Origin: Raoultibacter phocaeensis
GTDB taxonomy: Bacteria > Actinomycetota > Coriobacteriia > Coriobacteriales > Eggerthellaceae
Assembly: GCF_901411515.1 (NCBI RefSeq)
Contig: NZ_CABDUX010000002.1
Location: 496,001-560,000, forward strand
DNA: 64,000 nucleotides
Reading direction: 5' to 3'
This document shows, in pieces, positions 50,791-60,250 of the stretch (within the stretch, counting starts at the first letter, position 1; each line of letters opens with the position of its first letter). The notes beneath the pieces were generated by a model that was given only the letters and a program-made list of their open reading frames with translations, searched no databases and had not been told where the DNA came from. A program made the position numbers and the translations under genes.

Positions 50791-52407
50791 ATGGCATCCT
50801 CGTACAAAACGGTGAGGACCACCGACATTTCGAAGAAAGACGGGTTGTTGAGCGGACTCGACACCTTGGCGACGCTGCCCGCGCCCTACGATACCAACGG
50901 ACTCGAACCCGATTTCAAGGCACCGAAGCCGGAGTGGGCCGAGACGAACTGTTGCTCGCTCGACGGCGTGGTGGCCCTCGATGTCATGAAGCGGCCCCAG
51001 TCCAAAGAGGAAGAGGACGAGCTTATCCGAAAATTCCTCGCGGGTCTCGAAAAACTGTTCCTCGATGCGAACAACCGGTACCTCCAGCCGCTTACCTTGA
51101 CGATGGATTACTGTGCCAAGTGCAACACCTGCTCGGAAGCGTGCCATATCTTCCAGGCTACGAGTGGCGACGAGATATACCGCCCGATTTTCCGCGTCGA
51201 CGTGCTGCGCAAGCTGTACAAGCGCTACTTTACGCCGAGCGGAAAGCTGCTCAAAGGCTTCGCGGGTGCGGACATCGATCTCAACTGGGAGACGATCGCG
51301 CGCCTCGGCGAGCTCGCCTACCGCTGCAACCTGTGCCGCCGGTGCGCGCAGGTGTGTCCTTTAGGACTCGATAACGGCATGATGGCCCGCGAAATTCGCA
51401 AGATATTCAGCCAGGAGATGGGCATCGCGCCGACGCCGGTGCACACGAAGGGAACCCAGCTCCAGCTCAAAGTCGGGTCGACCACGGGTCTGTCGAAGGC
51501 GGCCTTGCTCGATACGCTCGAGTTCATCGAGGAGGATATCGAGGAGCAGACGGGGCGCAAGATCACATTCCCGATCGACAAGAAGGGCGCCGACGTGCTT
51601 TTGATGCACAACGCGGGCGAGTTCTTGGCGTGGCCCGAAAACCCCGCTGCGTTCGCAATCCTGCTCGACGAGGCGGGCATCGATTGGACGCTCAGCTCCG
51701 ACATGCTCGGCTACGACAGCGTGAACTACGGCATCTGGTACGACGACGTGCAGGCTAAAAACGTTGCCATGGGGCAGTTCGAGGCGGCGAAGAAACTCGG
51801 CGTGAACAGGATCGTCATCGGGGAGTGCGGCCATGCCCACAAAGCGTCGATCGTGGGAGCCGACCGCATGGCCGATGCCGAACACCGCATACCCGTCGAG
51901 AGCTTTTTGCCGATGATGGCCGATCTGGTGAAGAACGGGCGGCTCAAGTTCGATCCGTCGAAGAACGATTTTCCCGTCACGCTGCACGATCCGTGCAATA
52001 TGGTCAGGCAGATGGGCATCGTGAAGCCGCAACGCGAAATCCTCAAGGCGATCTGCCCGCAGTTCCGCGAGATGACGCCGCACGGAGTCGACAACTACTG
52101 CTGTGGAGGCGGCAGCGGATTTGCGATCATGAACTCGTACAACTTCGGCGATTTCCGCGACAAAGTGAGCGCACGCGTCAAGTTCGCGCAGATCATCAAC
52201 GCGTTTCCCGACGAATTCGAGAACCCCGACATCGTGAAGTACGTATGCGCCCCGTGCTCCAACTGCAAGGGCACCATTCGCGACATCCTCAAGGTGTACA
52301 AGGCAACCGCCACCTACAACGTGCAGTACGGCGGCATCGTCGAGCTGATGGTGAACGGGCTTGCGAGCATGGATCGGCCGTACTTCGATTTCCTTTCCCT
52401 TCAGTAG
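50791..52407 (+). CDS. dsrK: DsrK, iron-sulfur heterodisulfide-reductase-like subunit
   Basis: HdrD-like cytoplasmic subunit that reduces the DsrC trisulfide with electrons from DsrM. The 538-residue protein has two [4Fe-4S] motifs, C108-C111-C114-C118 (CAKCNTCSEACH) and C179-C182-C185-C189 (CNLCRRCAQVCP). The C-terminal CCG domain holds the noncanonical-cluster cysteines in HDPCNMVRQMG, YCCGGGSGF and CAPCSNCK. Position after dsrM and before siroheme genes and dsrAB supports DsrK over other Hdr homologues. The ATG at 50791 follows AAAGGA. Confidence 0.88.
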   Translation: MASSYKTVRTTDISKKDGLLSGLDTLATLPAPYDTNGLEPDFKAPKPEWAETNCCSLDGVVALDVMKRPQSKEEEDELIRKFLAGLEKLFLDANNRYLQPLTLTMDYCAKCNTCSEACHIFQATSGDEIYRPIFRVDVLRKLYKRYFTPSGKLLKGFAGADIDLNWETIARLGELAYRCNLCRRCAQVCPLGLDNGMMAREIRKIFSQEMGIAPTPVHTKGTQLQLKVGSTTGLSKAALLDTLEFIEEDIEEQTGRKITFPIDKKGADVLLMHNAGEFLAWPENPAAFAILLDEAGIDWTLSSDMLGYDSVNYGIWYDDVQAKNVAMGQFEAAKKLGVNRIVIGECGHAHKASIVGADRMADAEHRIPVESFLPMMADLVKNGRLKFDPSKNDFPVTLHDPCNMVRQMGIVKPQREILKAICPQFREMTPHGVDNYCCGGGSGFAIMNSYNFGDFRDKVSARVKFAQIINAFPDEFENPDIVKYVCAPCSNCKGTIRDILKVYKATATYNVQYGGIVELMVNGLASMDRPYFDFLSLQ

Positions 52408-52485
52408 GTGTTGACCGTCGGCGCGGGCGCGAACACCCGGGCCGGCATGCGGGCTTCGCGTTGCTGAAACGGGGAATGAGGAGGC

Positions 52486-53826
52486 ATGAACGTGCACACC
52501 ATTGTAGTGGGATTGAACATCAAGCGCGCTCCGATCGAGGTTTTGGAACAGTTGAGCGTGCACCATTCGCTCAACGCCTTGTGCGTGCAGGATCTGAAGG
52601 CTGCGGCCGGCTTGAGCGGCGCGGTCGTACTGAGCACCTGCAATCGGCTCGAGTTTTACGGTACCTGCGCCGATGTCGATGCGGGGATAGCCGCGATGAG
52701 CGATTTTCTGCTTGGGAAGGATGAAGGCGCAGATGCTGCGGAAGAAGCACGGCTTTTGAGCCTCGTCTATGCGTTTGCGGACGACCAGGCGGTCAGGCAC
52801 CTGTTCGAAGTGGTGACCGGACTCGATTCCCTCATCGTGGGCGAGGCCGAGATCGCGGGCCAGGTTTCGAGGGCCTACCGCGCCGCCTGCAACGCGCATG
52901 CGACCGACAAGCTCGTCAACGTGCTGTTTCAGCGGGCGCTTTCGCTCGGCAAGAAGGTCCGTTCCGAAACCAGGATCAGCCGCTACTCCACCTCCATTGG
53001 ACGCATTGCCGTCGATCTGGCCGTGCGCGAGCTCGGGGGCATCGCCGACAAGCGCGTGCTGATACTCGGTGCGGGGGAGATGAGCGAGCTTACGATGAAG
53101 TACCTCGTCGCGCAAAACGTGTCGGTCGTCATGGTGTCGAACCGCTCGCTCGACAAGGCGCAGCGACTCGCAGCCCAGTACGGCTTCGACGCGTATCCGA
53201 TCGACGAGTTGCGCTCGTGCCTCGATGCGGCGGATGTGGTGTTCTCGGCCACGGCGGCCAAGGATTACCTCATCGATGCACCCACGGTCGCATCGGTGAT
53301 GCGTGAGCGGCCCGCGAGGCCCCTTATCTGCATCGACATGGCCGTACCGCGCGATATCGATCCTGAGGTGCGCGTTTTGGAGAACGTAAGCTGCTTCGAC
53401 ATCAACGAGCTGCGCGACGTGGCGAAGGGCCATGAACGGCATCGCATGCTCGCCGCGAACAAGGCATCGCAGCTCATCGACGAGGCGCTTGCCGATTTCA
53501 ATCGGTGGCAGCACTCGCTCGAATACATTCCCACGATCGAAGCGCTGTATAGGCAGGCCGAGCGGATCAAAGCAGAGAAGCTCGACAAAGCGCTCGGCAA
53601 GCTCCACGGCCTCACGCCCGCCCAGCTGCACACCGTGCAGGTCATGGCCTCGTCGATAGCGAACCAGCTCGTACACGAGCCGGTCGCCTCGTTGAACGCA
53701 ATGGCAGGAACCGAGAAGAGCCGCGCGTATGCCGAGGTGCTCCAAGAGCTCTTCCATCTCGAACCGAATCCGGAAACCTCCGGTAAAGACCGAAGCGTTG
53801 CGACTGCGAGCAAGGACAGCCTATGA
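52486..53826 (+). CDS. hemA: Glutamyl-tRNA reductase
   Basis: Reduces glutamyl-tRNA to glutamate-1-semialdehyde, the first step of tetrapyrrole synthesis by the C5 pathway. The 446-residue protein has the nucleophilic C52 in VLSTCNRLEFY, HLFEVVTGLDSLIVGEAEI, and an NADPH-binding domain with VLILGAGEMSELTMKYL. The ATG at 52486 follows GAGGAGG. It is 78 bases after dsrK and overlaps hemC by four bases, starting a tightly coupled hem block. Confidence 0.95.
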   Translation: MNVHTIVVGLNIKRAPIEVLEQLSVHHSLNALCVQDLKAAAGLSGAVVLSTCNRLEFYGTCADVDAGIAAMSDFLLGKDEGADAAEEARLLSLVYAFADDQAVRHLFEVVTGLDSLIVGEAEIAGQVSRAYRAACNAHATDKLVNVLFQRALSLGKKVRSETRISRYSTSIGRIAVDLAVRELGGIADKRVLILGAGEMSELTMKYLVAQNVSVVMVSNRSLDKAQRLAAQYGFDAYPIDELRSCLDAADVVFSATAAKDYLIDAPTVASVMRERPARPLICIDMAVPRDIDPEVRVLENVSCFDINELRDVAKGHERHRMLAANKASQLIDEALADFNRWQHSLEYIPTIEALYRQAERIKAEKLDKALGKLHGLTPAQLHTVQVMASSIANQLVHEPVASLNAMAGTEKSRAYAEVLQELFHLEPNPETSGKDRSVATASKDSL

Positions 53827-54752
53827 ACGCCCTGACGATAGGAACGAGAAAAAGCGAACTTGCCCGGTGGCAGGCGGAATGGGTGAAGGAGCGCCTGCAC
53901 GAGAGCTTTCCGCACAAAGACATCGAGCTCGCGCTGATGGACACCGAGGGAGATCGAGACCTCGAGAGGCCCCTGCCGCTGGTAGATGGCAAAGGGGTCT
54001 TCACGGCTGAGATCGAGTGCGGCCTGCAAGACGGTAGCATCGACATTGCGGTGCACAGCTTGAAAGATCTTCCGACCGTGCTGCCCGAGGGCTTCGAAAT
54101 CGGCGCGTACTGTACGCGGCAGGATCCGCGCGACGTGTTCTTGGGCAAAGGTGGCCTTTCGCTTTCGAAGCTGCCCCGCGGCTCCCGCATCGGAACGTCG
54201 AGCTTGCGCAGGGCGGCGCAGGTGCACCGCTACCGCCCTGACATCGAGTGCGTGAACATCCGGGGAAACCTTGCTACGCGCTGGAGAAAACTGAACGAGC
54301 AGGACGATCTTGCGGGGATCATCCTGGCTGCAGCGGGCGTGATCAGGCTTGGATGGGAAGAGCGGATCACCGAGTATCTGCCCTACGACATCATGATGCC
54401 CGCGGCGGGCCAGGGCGTCATCGCCGTGGAATACGCCTCGCATCGCGACGACGTAGCGTCGATCGTGCGTGCGGTGAACGACGATGACTCGGAGCGTGCT
54501 GCGCGCGCTGAGCGCATGTTTCTCAAGGAGCTCGAGGGCGGCTGCCAGGTGCCGATCGGCGCGCTCGCCACCTGCGAAGGCGGCGAGATAACGCTAACGG
54601 GTATGGTGTGCAGCCTGGACGGGCTGACCATGGTCCGCGTAAAGCAAACGGGTACCGTACCCGAGCACGTCGGCTATGACGCCGCCCAAGTCGCCCTTGA
54701 GCGCGGAGCCGAGTCGATCCTTCAAGCGGAGGTGTCCGATGCAGTGCGCTGA
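53823..54752 (+). CDS. hemC: Hydroxymethylbilane synthase (porphobilinogen deaminase)
   Basis: Polymerises four porphobilinogens to hydroxymethylbilane. The 309-residue protein begins LTIGTRKSELARWQA, has the HSLKDLPT and GTSSLRRAAQ blocks, and binds its dipyrromethane cofactor through C241 in ELEGGCQVPIGA. The start overlaps the hemA stop as ATGA, and the end overlaps the next gene by 14 bases. Confidence 0.95.
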   Translation: MNALTIGTRKSELARWQAEWVKERLHESFPHKDIELALMDTEGDRDLERPLPLVDGKGVFTAEIECGLQDGSIDIAVHSLKDLPTVLPEGFEIGAYCTRQDPRDVFLGKGGLSLSKLPRGSRIGTSSLRRAAQVHRYRPDIECVNIRGNLATRWRKLNEQDDLAGIILAAAGVIRLGWEERITEYLPYDIMMPAAGQGVIAVEYASHRDDVASIVRAVNDDDSERAARAERMFLKELEGGCQVPIGALATCEGGEITLTGMVCSLDGLTMVRVKQTGTVPEHVGYDAAQVALERGAESILQAEVSDAVR

Positions 54753-56280
54753 ACGCGACGGCAATAGCGGCTTTGTCTACCTCGTCGGAGCAGGCCCCGG
54801 AGATCCCAGCCTGCTCACACTCAAAGGCAAAGAGGCCATCGGCAAGGCCGACGTCCTCGTGTACGATCGACTCGTATCCGAGCGGTTGCTGGATTTCGCT
54901 AAGCCTGGCTGCGAGTTCGTGTACGTGGGCAAGCATCCAACGAACCATGCGGTGCCCCAACACGCCATCAACGAGCTCCTTGTCGAGAAGGCTCAAACCG
55001 GAGCGGTTGTGGTGCGGCTCAAGGGCGGCGACCCGTTCGTGTTCGGCAGGGGAGGCGAAGAAGCCGATGCCCTGCGCGAACACGGCATTCCATTCGCCAT
55101 CGTACCCGGCGTCACGTCGGCTATAGCAGCACCCGCGTATGCGGGCATTCCCGTGACGCATCGCAGCGCCGCCTCGTCGTTCACCGTCATCACCGGACAC
55201 GAACATGCCGATAAAGACGAGTCGTCGATCCCCTGGGAGCAGGTGGCGAACCTGCGCGGAACGCTCGTGTTTCTGATGGGCATGGACAACCTGCCCCTCA
55301 TCGTCGGCAAGCTGCTTGAGCATGGGATGGACGGCGCTACGCCGGCAGCGGTCGTGCACCGCGGAACCTGGGCTTGCCAGAAAACCGTGTGCGCCACGCT
55401 GGCGAGCATCGAAGATAAGGTTGCCGAGCAGGGCATCGAGAATCCCTCGGTGATCGTAGTCGGCCAGGTTGCCGCGTTGCACGAACGCCTCGGGTGGTTC
55501 GAGGAACGGCCGCTTTTCGGCAAGACCGTCATCGTGACGCGCGCCCGCCATCAGCTATCCGCGCTTGCGGCCAAGCTCGAAGAGCTCGGCGCGCAGGTGA
55601 TCGAATGCCCGCTCATCGAGATCACGCCGCCGAGCGATCCTCATGCGCTTGGCGATGCCGTCGAAAATATCGGCAGGTACCGCTGGCTCGTGTTTACCAG
55701 CGCGAACGGCGTCGACGCGTTCTTCGCCGAAGCCCGCGCTCAGGGAAAAGACGCGCGTATCTTATCAGGCCTGGACATCGCGGTCATCGGGACGGGAACG
55801 GAGGCTGCGCTTGCGCGCTTCGGCATCACGCAGGTCATGGTACCCGAAGAGTTCTGTGCCGAGGGGCTCGTCGCGCTTCTTGCACCCAAGGTGAACGCGG
55901 GCGAGCGTGTGCTCGTCGCTCGCGCCGAAGCGGCGCGGGACGTGCTGGTGAGCATGCTCCAAGCGCAGGGCGCCGACGTCGATGACGTTGCCGCCTATGC
56001 GACGCGCGAGGCACGCGGATGCGGCGAGGCGCTTGTGCGTGCGCTGCAAAGCGAAACGGTCGACGCCATCACGTTCACCAGCTCCTCGACGGTGCGCAGC
56101 CTCGTCGGATGCTTAGGTGCGGATGCAGCGCTCATCGAAGACGCGGCCCTGTTCTCGATCGGTCCGATAACGAGCCAAACCATGCGCGATTTCGGCCTCG
56201 AGCCGCGCGGTCAAGCGAGTACGTACACGATCGACGGTTTGGTGGAAGCGATCGTTGCGTCGTTGGGAGGAGTGCGATGA
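54739..56280 (+). CDS. Fused uroporphyrinogen-III C-methyltransferase / uroporphyrinogen-III synthase
   Basis: A bifunctional CobA-HemD fusion of 513 residues. Residues 1 to about 250 are the SUMT domain (VYLVGAGPGDPSLLTLKGKE, LKGGDPFVFGRGGEE, IPVTHRSAASS), which methylates uroporphyrinogen III to precorrin-2. Residues from about 260 are uroporphyrinogen-III synthase (VIVTRARHQLS, then FTSANGVDAFF). The start at 54739 follows GGAGG and overlaps hemC by 14 bases. The fusion directs flux to precorrin-2 and siroheme; the later chelation step is not encoded in the window. Confidence 0.93.
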   Translation: MQCAERDGNSGFVYLVGAGPGDPSLLTLKGKEAIGKADVLVYDRLVSERLLDFAKPGCEFVYVGKHPTNHAVPQHAINELLVEKAQTGAVVVRLKGGDPFVFGRGGEEADALREHGIPFAIVPGVTSAIAAPAYAGIPVTHRSAASSFTVITGHEHADKDESSIPWEQVANLRGTLVFLMGMDNLPLIVGKLLEHGMDGATPAAVVHRGTWACQKTVCATLASIEDKVAEQGIENPSVIVVGQVAALHERLGWFEERPLFGKTVIVTRARHQLSALAAKLEELGAQVIECPLIEITPPSDPHALGDAVENIGRYRWLVFTSANGVDAFFAEARAQGKDARILSGLDIAVIGTGTEAALARFGITQVMVPEEFCAEGLVALLAPKVNAGERVLVARAEAARDVLVSMLQAQGADVDDVAAYATREARGCGEALVRALQSETVDAITFTSSSTVRSLVGCLGADAALIEDAALFSIGPITSQTMRDFGLEPRGQASTYTIDGLVEAIVASLGGVR

Positions 56281-57353
56281 ACCTGAGAAAACGTCCGCGC
56301 CGATTGCGCGAAACCGCGGCGATCCGCGCCATGGTCAGAGAGAACCGTCTGTGCGTCGACGATCTGATCTATCCGCTGTTCGTATGCGCAGGCGAGAACA
56401 AGACCGAACCGGTGTCGTCGATGCCCGGCGTCTATCACTATTCGATCGACCGTTTGGGGCTGGTGCTCGACGAGGTAATCGCCAAAGGCGTGCCGGCGAT
56501 TCTTCTGTTCGGACTGCCCGAATCGAAGGACGGCGCGGGTTCGCAGGCGTACGCCGAAGACGGCATCGTGCAGCAGGCCATCGCGCTGGCGAAGAAACGG
56601 CATCCGCAGCTCGTGGTGATCAGCGACGTCTGCTTGTGCGAATACACCGACCACGGCCACTGCGGCCTTGTCGAAGGCACGCGCGTCCTCAACGATCAGA
56701 CAGTGCAGCTGCTTGCGAAAACCGCAGTATCCCATGCGAAGGCGGGGGCCGATATGGTAGCGCCCTCCGACATGATGGACGGACGCGTCGGCGCGATCAG
56801 GGATGCGCTCGATGCAGCGGGGTTCACGCAGGTGGCCGTCATGTCGTACGCGGCGAAGTTCGCCTCGTCGTTCTACGGGCCGTTTCGGGAGGCGGCCGAT
56901 TCCAAGCCGCAGTTCGGCGATCGGAAAACCTATCAGATGGACCCGGCGAACGGCGACGAGGCGCTCAAGGAAGCGCTGCTCGACGTCGACGAGGGCGCCG
57001 ACATCATCATCGTGAAGCCGGCCCTTGCGTTCGGCGACGTCGTATACCGCACGAAGCGGGCGTGCGGCGTGCCCGTTGCCGCGTACTGCGTAAGCGGCGA
57101 ATACGCCATGATCAAGGCGGCGAGCGAGCGAGGCTGGATTGACGAGCGCCAAGCGGTCATGGAGGCGTTGGTGGGATGCAAGCGTGCCGGAGCCGACATG
57201 GTCATCACCTACCACGCGCTCGAAGTGGCCGCATGGCTTGCCGAGCCGGCCGATCCGACCTATGCGGTTGACCCAGGCGATCCGGGTGACCCGGCCTGTG
57301 TGGCAGACCTGGGCGATCCGACCCGTGCGGCCGGTCCGCGCGCAGGCGAATAG
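56277..57353 (+). CDS. hemB: Delta-aminolevulinate dehydratase (porphobilinogen synthase)
   Basis: Condenses two aminolevulinates to porphobilinogen. The 358-residue protein has the zinc-site sequence DVCLCEYTDHGHCG with three cysteines, and the active-site lysines in MSYAAKFASSFYGPFR and IIIVKPALAFGDV. After the normal C terminus near residue 323 there is a tail of about 35 residues rich in GDP-type repeats, which looks like a low-complexity expansion. The ATG overlaps the previous stop as ATGA. hemL follows nine bases after the stop. Confidence 0.94.
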   Translation: MNLRKRPRRLRETAAIRAMVRENRLCVDDLIYPLFVCAGENKTEPVSSMPGVYHYSIDRLGLVLDEVIAKGVPAILLFGLPESKDGAGSQAYAEDGIVQQAIALAKKRHPQLVVISDVCLCEYTDHGHCGLVEGTRVLNDQTVQLLAKTAVSHAKAGADMVAPSDMMDGRVGAIRDALDAAGFTQVAVMSYAAKFASSFYGPFREAADSKPQFGDRKTYQMDPANGDEALKEALLDVDEGADIIIVKPALAFGDVVYRTKRACGVPVAAYCVSGEYAMIKAASERGWIDERQAVMEALVGCKRAGADMVITYHALEVAAWLAEPADPTYAVDPGDPGDPACVADLGDPTRAAGPRAGE

Positions 57354-57362
57354 GAGGCTTGC

Positions 57363-58655
57363 ATGTTCGATACCGCAAAAAGCGAGCAGGCATTTGCCCG
57401 GGCGTCGAAAGTCATTCCCGGAGCAGTGAACTCCCCGGTGCGCGCAGCGCGTGCAGTCGGCCGAACGCCGGTGTTTCTGGAATCGGGTTCGGGGCCGTAC
57501 GTCTGGGATGCAGACGGAAACCGCTACATCGACTACGTCGGTTCGTGGGGGCCTCTCATCTGCGGCCACGCGCATCCTGCCGTAGTCGAAGCCGTGTGCG
57601 AAGCGGCATCTCGGGGAACCTCGTTCGGCGCTCCCACCGAGGCTGAAACGGTTTTGGCCGAAGAGATCGCAAAAGCGAACCGCTCGGTCGATAGGGTGCG
57701 TCTGGTCAATTCCGGCACCGAGGCTGCAATGAGCGCGATTCGCCTTGCGCGCGGCGCAACCGGACGCGACTCCATTATCAAATTCGAAGGCTGCTACCAC
57801 GGCCACGCCGATTCGCTTTTGGTGAAGGCGGGCAGCGGCGCTTTGACGCTCGGCGTGCCGAGTTCGAGCGGCGTTCCGCAGGCGCTCGTCGAGAAGACCC
57901 TCGTTGCGGATTACAACGACGCGGACAGCGTACGCGCCCTGTTCGAAGAGCACGAAGGTTCGATTGCCGCGGTCATCGTGGAGCCGGTTGCGGGCAACAT
58001 GGGAGTCGTTGCGCCCGCCCCGGGATTTCTCGCCGAGCTGCGTTCGATCACGCGCGAGCACGACAGCCTGCTCATCTTCGACGAGGTGATGACCGGCTTT
58101 CGCGTGGCGTACGGCGGCGCGTCGGCCCTGTACGGGATCGACCCCGATCTGACCTGCTTCGGCAAGGTCATCGGCGGGGGCCTGCCGCTTGCCGCATTCG
58201 GCGGCAGGGCCGATCTCATGGAGCAGCTCGCCCCGCTCGGCCCGGTGTATCAGGCAGGCACCCTCTCGGGAAACCCCCTTGCGGTCGCCTGCGGCCTCGC
58301 GACGCTCCGGCTTCTGCAAGAACCGGGAACCTACGAGCATCTTTGCGCGCATACATCGGCTTTGGCCTGCGGCATCCGCGACATAGCGGATCGCTTCGGC
58401 GTGCCGTTGCGCGTCAATTGCGAGGGAGCCATGTTCTCGGTCTTCTTCACCGAGCACGAGGTGGTGGATTACCGAAGCGCCTGCGCCGCCGATGCCGATA
58501 CCTACGCCCGCTACTACCGAGCGATGCTCGAAGCGGGGGTGTATCTGGCACCGAGCCAGTTCGAAGCGGCATTCGTTTCGACAGCGCATTCCGAACGCGA
58601 TATAGCGTACACGCTCGAGCGCATCGAGCACGTCGTGGCCGCCTTGCAGCGATAG
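57363..58655 (+). CDS. hemL: Glutamate-1-semialdehyde 2,1-aminomutase
   Basis: PLP enzyme that converts glutamate-1-semialdehyde to 5-aminolevulinate, completing the C5 entry started by HemA. The 430-residue protein has IPGAVNSPVRA at the N terminus, NSGTEAAMSAIRLAR, YHGHADSLLVKAGSG, and the PLP lysine in TCFGKVIGGGLPLAAFGG. Length is normal. It is followed after 60 bases by the ferredoxin gene. Confidence 0.95.
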   Translation: MFDTAKSEQAFARASKVIPGAVNSPVRAARAVGRTPVFLESGSGPYVWDADGNRYIDYVGSWGPLICGHAHPAVVEAVCEAASRGTSFGAPTEAETVLAEEIAKANRSVDRVRLVNSGTEAAMSAIRLARGATGRDSIIKFEGCYHGHADSLLVKAGSGALTLGVPSSSGVPQALVEKTLVADYNDADSVRALFEEHEGSIAAVIVEPVAGNMGVVAPAPGFLAELRSITREHDSLLIFDEVMTGFRVAYGGASALYGIDPDLTCFGKVIGGGLPLAAFGGRADLMEQLAPLGPVYQAGTLSGNPLAVACGLATLRLLQEPGTYEHLCAHTSALACGIRDIADRFGVPLRVNCEGAMFSVFFTEHEVVDYRSACAADADTYARYYRAMLEAGVYLAPSQFEAAFVSTAHSERDIAYTLERIEHVVAALQR

Positions 58656-58715
58656 CCGCGTCAGGTGCCCTTGCGGCAAAGATAGACGGAACCGACCGGA
58701 AAGGAGGTGATCGTA

Positions 58716-58904
58716 ATGTTTATGGTGACCTTAGACGAGGAACTCTGCACCGGGTGCGGCTCGTGTGCCGATGGCTGCCCTGCGCACATTCTGGGATTCG
58801 ACGGGGAGAAAGCCTCCATCGTGGGCGATCAGTGCGAGTGCATGGGCTGTGAAGCCTGCGCGACCGTATGCCCGGCAGGCGCTTTCACCGTGACCGAGCT
58901 GTAG
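58716..58904 (+). CDS. 2[4Fe-4S] ferredoxin
   Basis: A 62-residue bacterial-type ferredoxin with two complete cluster motifs: C11-C14-C17-C21 ([12 protein letters not shown]) and C42-C45-C48-C52 ([12 protein letters not shown]), plus an extra cysteine at 40. The ATG at 58716 follows AAGGAGGTGATCG, an almost ideal ribosome site; an in-frame GTG three codons earlier is part of that site. Directly preceding dsrA, it could deliver electrons to the sulfite reductase or to siroheme synthesis. Confidence 0.93.
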   Translation: MFMVTLDEELCTGCGSCADGCPAHILGFDGEKASIVGDQCECMGCEACATVCPAGAFTVTEL

Positions 58905-58939
58905 CAGGCGAGCTCCAACGTAAACAACAGGAGGAAATT

Positions 58940-60130
58940 ATGGCGGAAAAGAGAGAAACCCCCCAGTTGGACGAGCTGGAAAAAGGCCCTTGGCCAAGCT
59001 TCGTAACCGAAATCAAGCGCGCGGGCGAGAAGAACCCCATGGCCGACGACCTGCTGGGGTTGCTCGAGCGCAGCTATGAGGAGAAGGTGGGCCACTGGAA
59101 GCACGGCGGCATCGTAGGCGTGAAGGGCTACGGCGGCGGCGTCATCGGCCGCTACACCGACCTGCCCGAGGAGTTCCCCCACATCAGCGAATTCCACACC
59201 GTGCGCATCAACCAGCCGAGCGGCTGGTTCTACACGACCGACGCGCTGCGCGACATCTGCGACATTTGGGAGGAGCGCGGCTCGGGGCTTACGAACATGC
59301 ACGGCTCGACGGGCGACATCATCCTGCTCGGTACACACACCGATCAGCTGCAACCCATTTTCGACGACATCAGCGACAAGGGCTTCGACCTCGGTGGATC
59401 GGGATCGGACCTCCGCTCTCCGAGCTGCTGCGTGGGCCCCGGCCGCTGCGAGCACGCGTGCTACGACACGCTCGATATGTGCTTCGACATCACCAACGAG
59501 TACCAAGACGAACTGCATCGTCCCATGTGGCCCTACAAGTTCAAGATCAAGATGTCGGGATGCGCGAACGACTGCGTGGCCGCTGCCGCCCGCGCCGACT
59601 GTTCGGTCATCGGCACGTGGCGCGATACGATCGAAATCGATCAGGACGAAGTGAAGAAGTACGCCCAAGAAGGCCTCGATATCCAGATGGACGTGTGCCA
59701 CAAGTGCCCGACGCACTGCCTCACCTACGATAAGGATACCCAAGAGCTCACCGTGCGCGGCGAGGACTGCTCCCGCTGCATGCACTGCATCAACGTCATG
59801 GGCAAAGCGATCAAACAGGGCAGGGAAAAAGGCGCGACCATCATGATCGGCGCGAAGTCGACCATCGTGAAATCGGCGTTCATGTCGTGGGTCGTCGTCC
59901 CGTTCATGAAGATGGAACCGCCCTATACCGAGTTCAAGGATCTGATGAACCGCATCTGGGATTGGTGGGACGAGAACGGCAAGACGCGCGAGCGCATCGG
60001 CGAGCTCATCTACCGTGTGGGCATGGGCGAGTTCCTACGCGGTGTCGGACTGCCTCCCGTGCCCCAGATGGTGTACCGTCCCCGTGCCAATCCGTACGTG
60101 TTCTGGCAGGAAGACGAAATCGAGAAGTAG
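58940..60130 (+). CDS. dsrA: Dissimilatory sulfite reductase alpha subunit
   Basis: Alpha subunit of the siroheme enzyme that reduces sulfite. The 396-residue protein has the siroheme/[4Fe-4S] cysteines C164-x5-C170 (CVGPGRC) and C208-x3-C212 (CANDC), and an inserted ferredoxin domain with C253, C256, C260 and C277, C280, C283. The N-terminal [19 protein letters not shown] is typical. The ATG at 58940 follows AGGAGG. It is somewhat shorter than the roughly 420-440 residues of Desulfovibrio DsrA. A 120-base gap separates it from dsrB. Confidence 0.96.
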   Translation: MAEKRETPQLDELEKGPWPSFVTEIKRAGEKNPMADDLLGLLERSYEEKVGHWKHGGIVGVKGYGGGVIGRYTDLPEEFPHISEFHTVRINQPSGWFYTTDALRDICDIWEERGSGLTNMHGSTGDIILLGTHTDQLQPIFDDISDKGFDLGGSGSDLRSPSCCVGPGRCEHACYDTLDMCFDITNEYQDELHRPMWPYKFKIKMSGCANDCVAAAARADCSVIGTWRDTIEIDQDEVKKYAQEGLDIQMDVCHKCPTHCLTYDKDTQELTVRGEDCSRCMHCINVMGKAIKQGREKGATIMIGAKSTIVKSAFMSWVVVPFMKMEPPYTEFKDLMNRIWDWWDENGKTRERIGELIYRVGMGEFLRGVGLPPVPQMVYRPRANPYVFWQEDEIEK

Positions 60131-60250
60131 CAAGCCGCCGTTTGGGCAAGGCCGTGCATCGGCTGCGCGATCGGGGCGCCGTGCTTCGAAGAGCGCTTCG
60201 CTGATGTGCGTGAACCATACTGTTTCCGATCAAAATGAGGTGATTTAACA

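Noticed and set aside
51361-53757. Minus-strand frame of 798 codons
   Set aside because: It is antisense to dsrK and hemA, whose motifs are unambiguous; the translated product is histidine/arginine-rich without domains.
56211-58679. Minus-strand frame of 822 codons
   Set aside because: It is antisense to hemB and hemL; long open antisense frames are expected at this GC content and codon bias.
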